From positions 7,101,001-7,165,000 of the forward strand of contig NZ_CP123923.1 of the NCBI RefSeq assembly GCF_030450125.1: DNA of 64,000 nucleotides, given 5' to 3'. The notes under the pieces were generated by a model. The model made no database searches. It saw only the letters and a list, made by a program, of their open reading frames with translations, and was not told the origin of the DNA. The position numbers and the translations under genes were made by a program. Origin of the DNA: Streptomyces sp. WP-1. Lineage in GTDB: Bacteria > Actinomycetota > Actinomycetes > Streptomycetales > Streptomycetaceae. Below, in pieces: positions 59,253-64,000 of this stretch (the stretch's first letter is position 1; every line of letters starts with the position of its first letter).

Positions 59253-59446
59253 GGCTCGGGAGTGGGTGCGGACGGCGGTCGCCTCTCGGCGAAAGGCTCC
59301 ACAGGGCTTCAGCCGAACGATCGTCCCTGTGGGCAAAAGGTGAGGCCCGGGGACACTGTCCCGTCCGTACCCACGCCTGGTTCAACGGGCGACCGGCACC
59401 CGCTGTTCCACTCCCGGCCGGTGACCTGTGCCACAGGCCGGAGCGC
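59253..59446. other. intergenic stretch with a second hairpin
   Basis: Holds CCACAGGG (59299-59306) and CCCTGTGG (59325-59332), an 8-base stem with an 18-base loop, followed on the plus strand by CAAAAGG. Could be the terminator of the opposing HAD gene or part of a small RNA. No open frame is recognisable here. Confidence 0.4.
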
Positions 59447-60106
59447 TCAGGCCAGCGGGCTGCCGTCGAGGCGGGCGAGCAGGTCCGCGGGGTCCGCGTA
59501 GACCGCCTCCGCACCGGCCTCCGTCAGATCGGCCCTGGGGATCCCGCCGCACAGCACACCCAGGCAGCGCACCCCGGCCTTGGCGCCCGCCCGCATGTCC
59601 CACACCGTGTCCCCGACGAACACCGCGCGCTCGGCCGGCACCCCGGCCAGCTCCAGCGCGTGCTCCACCGGCTCCGGGGCGGGCTTGCCCTCCTGCACGT
59701 CGTCGCTGCTCGCGGTGGCCTCGATCGCCTCGTCCGCGTCGATGGCCCGGCGCAGCGCGCCCAGCTCCGAGCCGCTCGCCGAGGTCGCGAGGACGACCGT
59801 CCAGCCGTCCCGGCGCAGCCGTCGCAGCAGCTCACCGGCGCCCGGCAGGGCGGGCAGCCGGTCGAAGTACTGCCCGTACAGCGCCTTGTGCGCCGCGCTG
59901 AGCTGCGCGTCCTGCTCGCGGTCGCGGTCCTCGCCCAGCAGATGCGCGATCAGGTCCGAGGAGCCGAGGCCGACGGCCCGGTGCACGGCGTGCATCGGCA
60001 CGGTGTGACCGGCCTGCCGCAGCGCCTCCCACCAGGTGACGACGTGCAGATGATTGGTGTCGACGAGGGTTCCGTCGACATCGAAGACGGCGGCGCGCTG
60101 CTCCAT
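59447..60106 (-). CDS. HAD family hydrolase (phosphatase/phosphoglucomutase-like)
   Basis: 219 residues. Motif I FDVDGTLVDTN at residues 8-18, motif II LATSASG near 108, motif III Lys in EGKPAPEPV near 146, motif IV GDTVWDMRAG near 172. The helical cap after motif I is of the C1 (beta-phosphoglucomutase/phosphoglycolate phosphatase) type. Dephosphorylates a small phosphometabolite; substrate unknown. 47 bases downstream of the PHP gene on the same strand, so probably co-transcribed. Confidence 0.86.
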   Translation of the reverse strand: MEQRAAVFDVDGTLVDTNHLHVVTWWEALRQAGHTVPMHAVHRAVGLGSSDLIAHLLGEDRDREQDAQLSAAHKALYGQYFDRLPALPGAGELLRRLRRDGWTVVLATSASGSELGALRRAIDADEAIEATASSDDVQEGKPAPEPVEHALELAGVPAERAVFVGDTVWDMRAGAKAGVRCLGVLCGGIPRADLTEAGAEAVYADPADLLARLDGSPLA

Positions 60107-60153
60107 CCGGGGCCTCTCTGTACGCTCGTTGTGCTTCCACCCCGGGTACCACG

Positions 60154-61194
60154 TCAGGCGCCCGCCACGCGCGCCGGTATCCGCCCCTCGCGCGTCCACC
60201 CCAGCAGCTCCCGCGCCGACCAGGTCGTGACCACCCGTTCGGCGGGCACCCCGCACTCCTCGGCGCGGGCGCAGCCGAGGATCTGCCAGTCCAGCTGACC
60301 GGGCGCGTGCGCGTCGGTGTCGATCGCGAAGAGGGTCCCGGCGGCCACGGCCCGGCGCAGCAGCCGGCGGGGCGGGTCCAGCCGTTCGGGACGGCTGTTG
60401 ATCTCGACGGCGGTGCCGGACTCGGCGCAGGCGGCGAACACCTCGTCCGCGTCGAACTGCGACTCCGGGCGCCCCCGGCCGGTGACCAGGCGTCCGGTGC
60501 AGTGCCCGAGGACATCGGCGTGCGGATCGCGTACGGCGGCCACCATGCGGCGGGTCATGGCGCCGGCGTCCATCCGCAGCTTGGAGTGCACGGACACCAC
60601 GACCACGTCCAGCCGCTCCAGCAGCTCGGGCTCCTGGTCCAGCGAGCCGTCGTCCAGGATGTCGCACTCGATGCCGGTGAGCAGCCGGAACGGCGCCCAG
60701 CGCGCGTTCAGCCCGGCCACCGCGTCCAGCTGCTCGCGCAGCCGCTCGGGGGAGAGCCCCCGGGCCACGGTCAGCCGCGGCGAATGATCGGTGAGGACGG
60801 TCCACTCATGGCCGAGCGCGGCCGCCGCCCGCCCCATCTCCTCGATCGGGCTGCCCCCGTCGGACCAGTCCGAGTGCGTGTGGCAGTCGCCCCGCAGCAA
60901 CGCCCGGAGCGCCGACCCGGGCCCCTCGGGGCCGGCGCTCTCGCTCTCCTCCTCCAGCTTGCGCAGATACCCCGGCACCTCCCCGGCCAGCGCCTCCCGC
61001 ACCACCTGCGCGGTCTTCGGCCCGACCCCCTTCAGCGACTCCAGCGACCCGTCCGCCGTCCGCGCGGCCGCTTCCCCCGGGGGGAGCCCGCCCACCACCC
61101 GAGCGGCCGTTCGAAACGCCTTGACGCGGTAGCCGGGCGCCAGCGACCGCTCCAGCAGAAACGCGATCCGCTCCAGGGCGGCGACGGCATCCAT
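60154..61194 (-). CDS. PHP domain phosphoesterase with helix-hairpin-helix (PolX-like C-terminal half)
   Basis: 346 residues. Helix-hairpin-helix region SLESLKGVGPKTAQVVREAL near residues 50-69. PHP metal site: GDCHTHSDWSDGG near 105-117, LTDHSPRL near 137, GIECDIL near 175, VVVSVHSKLRM near 198, VLGHCTGRL near 225, FAIDTDAHAPGQLD near 290. This is the layout of bacterial PolX, but the nucleotidyltransferase palm is absent; full PolX is about 570 residues. Hence probably a 3'-phosphoesterase/exonuclease in DNA repair without polymerase. ATG chosen at MDAVAAL. Confidence 0.83.
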   Translation of the reverse strand: MDAVAALERIAFLLERSLAPGYRVKAFRTAARVVGGLPPGEAAARTADGSLESLKGVGPKTAQVVREALAGEVPGYLRKLEEESESAGPEGPGSALRALLRGDCHTHSDWSDGGSPIEEMGRAAAALGHEWTVLTDHSPRLTVARGLSPERLREQLDAVAGLNARWAPFRLLTGIECDILDDGSLDQEPELLERLDVVVVSVHSKLRMDAGAMTRRMVAAVRDPHADVLGHCTGRLVTGRGRPESQFDADEVFAACAESGTAVEINSRPERLDPPRRLLRRAVAAGTLFAIDTDAHAPGQLDWQILGCARAEECGVPAERVVTTWSARELLGWTREGRIPARVAGA

Positions 61195-61346
61195 ACGACC
61201 AAGCCTCACACCAGGCGCCCCCCGGGGGCGCGGGGAACCGCGCGATCGGCCACGCGCCACCCGCCCCCCTCGACGGCACCGCGCCCCTACGGTGATCGGG
61301 GCTCGTGAACCCCCCTTCCAGGGCGTTCCGTCCTAACCTGAATTGC

Positions 61347-61592
61347 ATGACCGAACAAGCAGCCCCTCACATCTCCCAGCCGCGGATCCTGGTGCTGGGC
61401 GTGTGCCCGGGGAAGCCGGGTGAGCCGCCCTTCCGGATCATGGAGATCGACGGGGAGGTGATCGGCGCGGCCAGGAACGTCACCGATGTGCTGGAGGTCG
61501 CCGCCGCCTACGGGATCACCATCCACGATCTCGACGATCCGGACGTGGTCCGCTGGGTGGGCGGCGGCAAGTACACCTGGACGCTGCACTGA
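61347..61592 (+). CDS. small conserved-looking hypothetical protein
   Basis: 81 residues: MTEQAAPHISQPRILVLGVCPGKPGEPPFRIMEIDGEVIGAARNVTDVLEVAAAYGITIHDLDDPDVVRWVGGGKYTW. Balanced composition, an alternating strand-helix pattern and a clear promoter-like AT patch before the ATG argue it is real. I recall it as a Streptomyces family without known function. Converges on the GH16 gene, 9 bases apart. Confidence 0.72.
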   Translation: MTEQAAPHISQPRILVLGVCPGKPGEPPFRIMEIDGEVIGAARNVTDVLEVAAAYGITIHDLDDPDVVRWVGGGKYTWTLH

Positions 61593-61601
61593 GCCGCCGG
61601 C

Positions 61602-62846
61602 TCAGCCCACCGTCCACTTCTGGTTGGCGCCGCCCGTGCAGGTCCAGATCTGCAACCGTGTCCCGTTGGCCGAGTTGTTCCCGGTGACGTCGAGACACTT
61701 GTCCGCCTGCGGGTTGACGATGTCGTGCGCACCCGTGACGGTCCACTTCTGGTTGGTGCCGCCGGTGCAGTCCCACAGCTGGACCGCCGAGCCGTCCGCC
61801 GTACCCCGGTCGGTCACGTCCAGGCACTTGCCGAGCGCCCGTATCGTGCCGTCCGAACCGACCGTCCAGGACTGCGCGGCGGTGCCGTTGCAGTCGTAGA
61901 GCTGCACCGGGGTGCCGTTCGCGGAGTTCGCGGCCGCCACGTCCACGCACTTGCCCGCCAGCCCCCGGATCGGGAGCCCCGCCGCCGTGTCGCTGGTGGT
62001 GACGGAGACCGAGTCCACCACCAGCTGCGCCGGGAACCGGGTGCTGCCGTCCGGGTCGCCGGGCCAGTAGCCGCCCACCGCGAGGTTCAGGATCAGGAAG
62101 AACGGCCGGTCGTTGTAGACCCAGGTCTTGCCGCCCAGGTCGGCGGGCGTGCGCTGCTCGTAGACGGTGCCGTCCACCGACCAGGTGATCGAGTCGGGCG
62201 CCCAGTCCACGGCGAAGGTGTGGAAGCCGTCCGCGAAGGCCTGTCCGTTCGGCAGGCTGTAGGCGGCGCCGATGCCGCCCGAGCCGGAGTAGCCGGGCCC
62301 GTGGATGGTGCCGTGCACGGTGGAGGGCTCGAAGCCGACGTTCTCCATCACGTCGATCTCGCCCGAGTCCGGCCAGTTCACCGGCGTGCCGAGCATCCAG
62401 AACGCGGGCCACATGCCCTGCCCCCGCGGAATCTTCATCCGCGCCTCGACATGCCCGTACTGGGCGTTGAACTTCCCGGCCGTGTTCAGCCGGGCCGAGG
62501 TGTACTGGCAACTGCCGTACCAGCACTGGTATCCCGCCGGATTCTCCTTCCTGGCCGTGATCACCAGATGGCCCTGGCCGTCCAGGGCCGCGTTGTCGGT
62601 GCCCGAGGTGTAGTACTCCCGCTCGTGGTTGTTGACGTTGTCGCCCGTCTCCTCGGTCCACTTCGAGGAGTCGACCGCCGAGCCCGCGGGCCCGTCGAAG
62701 GTGTCCGAGAAGGTGGTCACGGCCGCGGCGGGGGCGGCGGCCCGGTCGGCGGGGCGCGCCTGCGCGGGGCCGACGGCGGCGGCGCCGACCAGGGCGGCGG
62801 ACAGGGCGGCGAGCAGACATCTGCGGAGCAGGCGTGGGGAGGCCAT
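61602..62846 (-). CDS. secreted GH16 endo-beta-1,3-glucanase-like with C-terminal CBM13
   Basis: 414 residues. Sec signal peptide MASPRLLRRCLLAALSAALVGAAAVGPAQA. GH16 catalytic domain residues about 45-270, with the double-glutamate motif GEIDVMENVG near residue 165 and GIGAAYSLPNGQAFADGFHTFAVDWAPD. Ricin-type beta-trefoil CBM13 residues 285-414, three repeats with QSW/QKW motifs (GKCLDVT, QLWDCTGGTNQKWTV). Degrades laminarin or related beta-1,3-glucans outside the cell; the CBM binds polysaccharide. Driven by the promoter at 62897-62925. Confidence 0.92.
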   Translation of the reverse strand: MASPRLLRRCLLAALSAALVGAAAVGPAQARPADRAAAPAAAVTTFSDTFDGPAGSAVDSSKWTEETGDNVNNHEREYYTSGTDNAALDGQGHLVITARKENPAGYQCWYGSCQYTSARLNTAGKFNAQYGHVEARMKIPRGQGMWPAFWMLGTPVNWPDSGEIDVMENVGFEPSTVHGTIHGPGYSGSGGIGAAYSLPNGQAFADGFHTFAVDWAPDSITWSVDGTVYEQRTPADLGGKTWVYNDRPFFLILNLAVGGYWPGDPDGSTRFPAQLVVDSVSVTTSDTAAGLPIRGLAGKCVDVAAANSANGTPVQLYDCNGTAAQSWTVGSDGTIRALGKCLDVTDRGTADGSAVQLWDCTGGTNQKWTVTGAHDIVNPQADKCLDVTGNNSANGTRLQIWTCTGGANQKWTVG

Positions 62847-62888
62847 GGCTCTCCGATCGGTGGGGGGGAGGCTCTCGGATGAAGCGAT

Positions 62889-62930
62889 GCCTCTTGATTT
62901 AAGGAGTGAGATAAGTAGGCGTCAAGAGGC
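62889..62930 (-). promoter_or_regulatory. housekeeping promoter of the GH16 gene inside a palindrome
   Basis: On the minus strand TTGACG, 17 bases, TTAAAT (62925-62897), close to the consensus SigA promoter and the best-looking promoter in the window. It is flanked by a perfect 9-base inverted repeat GCCTCTTGA/TCAAGAGGC (62889-62897, 62922-62930), whose arms overlap the -35 and -10 boxes. A dimeric repressor bound there would occlude both boxes. Confidence 0.72.
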
Positions 62931-63124
62931 CGGTGCAGACCCGCAGTTGATGACCGGCCTGCGCGCCGGTTTCCGTTCACGCTCCCGGGGCACTCCGCCC
63001 GCGGACCCGCGCGCCGCCGCCCCACCAGGGGCCCGGCGGTGCTTGGATGCACCGAGCGGCGAAGCGGACACACCACCGCGAACCGGGACGGCCGGACGGG
63101 AGCCGGGGAAAGAGGAGGCGGCGG

Positions 63125-63319
63125 ATGCGACGGCGTACGACGCCTCGTGCGGTCCTCCTCGCGACCGGTGAACTCCTCCTGTGGTGGGCCGCCTTGGCCC
63201 TGCTCTGGCTGGTGCTGATCAGCACCGTCGACACCCTGGAACGCATCGTGGGCGCGAGCGTCGCCGCCGTCGGCGCGCTGCTGGCACGGGCCGGCCGGCG
63301 GGCGGTGACCTGGCGGTGA
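63125..63319 (+). CDS. short MrpE/MbhA-like membrane protein
   Basis: 64 residues, mostly two membrane helices (LLATGELLLWWAALALLWLVLIS and IVGASVAAVGALLARAG). The WAALALLWLVL segment resembles the start of Na+/H+ antiporter subunit E (MnhE), which is normally about 160 residues, so this is a minimal version. ATG chosen with GGAGGCGG upstream. The stop overlaps the next gene (GTGA), showing an operon. Assigned by context with the next two genes. Confidence 0.6.
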   Translation: MRRRTTPRAVLLATGELLLWWAALALLWLVLISTVDTLERIVGASVAAVGALLARAGRRAVTWR

Positions 63320-63768
63320 ACGGCTGGATCCTCGCGGCGACCGTGGAACTCGGCGGGGGAGGGGCCGCCGCCCTGTGGGGCGTGACCACCGGCCCCACCG
63401 CCCGCCGCGTCGTCGCCCAGAACCTCACCACCGCCGCCCTGTGCCCGGCGCTGCTGCTGCTCGCCCAGGGCTACGGCCGCCCCGCCTATGTCGACCTCGC
63501 CCTGCTGCTCGCCCTCCTCGGACCCGTCGGCACCCTGGTCTTCGCCCGGCTGCTGCACGAGGACCTGGAGGGACGGCGGCCGAGCGCCTGGGGACTCACC
63601 TACGCCGTGGCCGCGATGGGCGCCGCGGTCGTGATCGCGGTCTGCGCGGCCACCGGACCGGGCCGGGCCATGGTGAAACTGCTGGTCGTCGGAGCGCTGC
63701 TGATCGGCGGCAACCTGATCGCCTCCCGGGCCCTGTCGGGCGGCTTCCGGGGGGTGCGCGGTGGCTGA
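63316..63768 (+). CDS. fused MrpF-MrpG-like antiporter subunit
   Basis: 150 residues. The first half (TTGPTARRVVAQNLTTAALCPALLLLAQGYGRPAYVDLALLLALLGPVGTLVFARLL) is MrpF, whose mark is RVVAxDLxTT. The second half (GLTYAVAAMGAAVVIAVCAATGPGRAMVKLLVVGALLIGGNLIASRAL) looks like MrpG. The two are normally separate genes. Membrane parts of a cation/proton antiporter or membrane-bound hydrogenase-type module. GTG start in GTGA overlap. Confidence 0.65.
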   Translation: MNGWILAATVELGGGGAAALWGVTTGPTARRVVAQNLTTAALCPALLLLAQGYGRPAYVDLALLLALLGPVGTLVFARLLHEDLEGRRPSAWGLTYAVAAMGAAVVIAVCAATGPGRAMVKLLVVGALLIGGNLIASRALSGGFRGVRGG

Positions 63769-63828
63769 CCGGGGACGGCAAGGCGGCCGGGGGAACCGGC
63801 GGGGAACCAGGAGCAGGAGAGGTGTCGT

Positions 63829-64000
63829 ATGTCCGATGCTCTGATCCTCGTGGCCCTGCTGCTCGTCGCCGCCACCGCGACCGCGGCCGTCACCCAGCGC
63901 GACCCCGCCCGGCAGGCCCTCGTGCTGTCCGTGCTCGGGGTGCTCCTGGCCGTGCTGTTCACCGTGCTCCAGGCCCCCGACGTCGGCCTGTCCCAGCTCG
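63829..64000 (+). CDS. DUF4040/MbhD-like antiporter subunit (partial, cut by window end)
   Basis: MSDALILVALLLVAATATAAVTQRDPARQALVLSVLGVLLAVLFTVLQAPDVGLSQL and on past the edge. The RDPxxxALVLSVxGxxLAxLFxxLQAPDVxLSQ block is typical of DUF4040 (MbhD, or the C-terminal part of MrpA). GAGCAGGAGAGG stands before the ATG. Third gene of the Mrp/Mbh-like operon. Confidence 0.75.
   Translation, partial: MSDALILVALLLVAATATAAVTQRDPARQALVLSVLGVLLAVLFTVLQAPDVGLSQL

Noticed and set aside
55722..59336. 1204-codon minus frame that could suggest a giant fusion protein
   Set aside because: Only the last 250 codons (dienelactone hydrolase) are real. The rest crosses other genes in wrong frames.

Overview
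The window is high-GC DNA with strong third-position GC bias, tightly packed genes, frequent ATGA/GTGA overlaps, GTG and TTG starts, and families typical of Streptomyces (DUF6479, ANTAR/STAS sensor, FUSC, FBP zinc finger, ROK, CYP102-like P450, an iron box of the DtxR/DmdR type). I read it as a chromosomal segment of a Streptomyces or close relative. I saw no rRNA, tRNA, CRISPR array, phage genes or intact insertion sequence.

Region 1 (27-10908) is one long plus-strand operon. It encodes three enzymes that make ADP-heptose (GmhA, GmhB and a fused HldE kinase/adenylyltransferase), a UDP-xylose-synthase-like decarboxylase, a NodU/CmcH-type carbamoyltransferase and five glycosyltransferases, two of them GT9 heptosyltransferase-like. 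Together they suggest a carbamoylated heptose-containing glycan or glycoconjugate in a Gram-positive. The operon continues off the left edge. A decayed GT2 gene follows (about 10981-11467).

Region 2 (11.8-20.5 kb) is mixed: a STAS-ANTAR-GAF regulator, a DUF6479 membrane protein, a Cys-rich four-helix protein, a ChsE4/FadE26-like acyl-CoA dehydrogenase behind a KstR-type operator, a GNAT, an SDR, and a minus-strand sugar unit (PfkB kinase, aldo/keto reductase). It also holds gene debris: a GMC oxidoreductase with its middle deleted, a truncated RmlD-like gene, and a broken DUF2236 (MpaB-type) gene. A GCCGCT hexamer array encodes a Gly-Ser tract in a small ORF.

Region 3 (20.6-33.8 kb) is an acyl-CoA catabolic island: FAD oxidoreductase, nitronate monooxygenase-like protein, three acyl-CoA synthetases, a PaaK-type ligase, an Asp-nucleophile hydrolase, a crotonase, a DUF35 protein and a thiolase-like protein. 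A second thiolase-like gene is cut off after 45 codons. Two copies of one operator (AGAAACTGAC-N5-GTCAGAAAA) lie 8.5 kb apart in front of the two main units, implying one regulator. The gene set resembles steroid or branched-chain acyl degradation.

Region 4 (33.8-46.6 kb) has a CoxE-like VWA/MoxR pair, an OpuC/ProU-type compatible-solute ABC transporter with its ATPase on the other strand, the lutABC lactate-oxidation operon, an S33 peptidase-like hydrolase, a glutathione-independent formaldehyde-dehydrogenase-like ADH, and a Cys-cluster/pentapeptide-repeat fusion.

Region 5 (46.9-64 kb) has a stand-alone CYP102-like P450 divergent from a TetR regulator, a DUF2470 gene under an iron box, a secreted lactonase-type propeller, FUSC, FBP, DUF3626 and ROK proteins, hydrolases, a PHP phosphoesterase, a secreted GH16 glucanase with CBM13 behind a clear housekeeping promoter, and the start of an Mrp/Mbh-like cation antiporter module (short E, fused F-G, DUF4040) that runs off the right edge.
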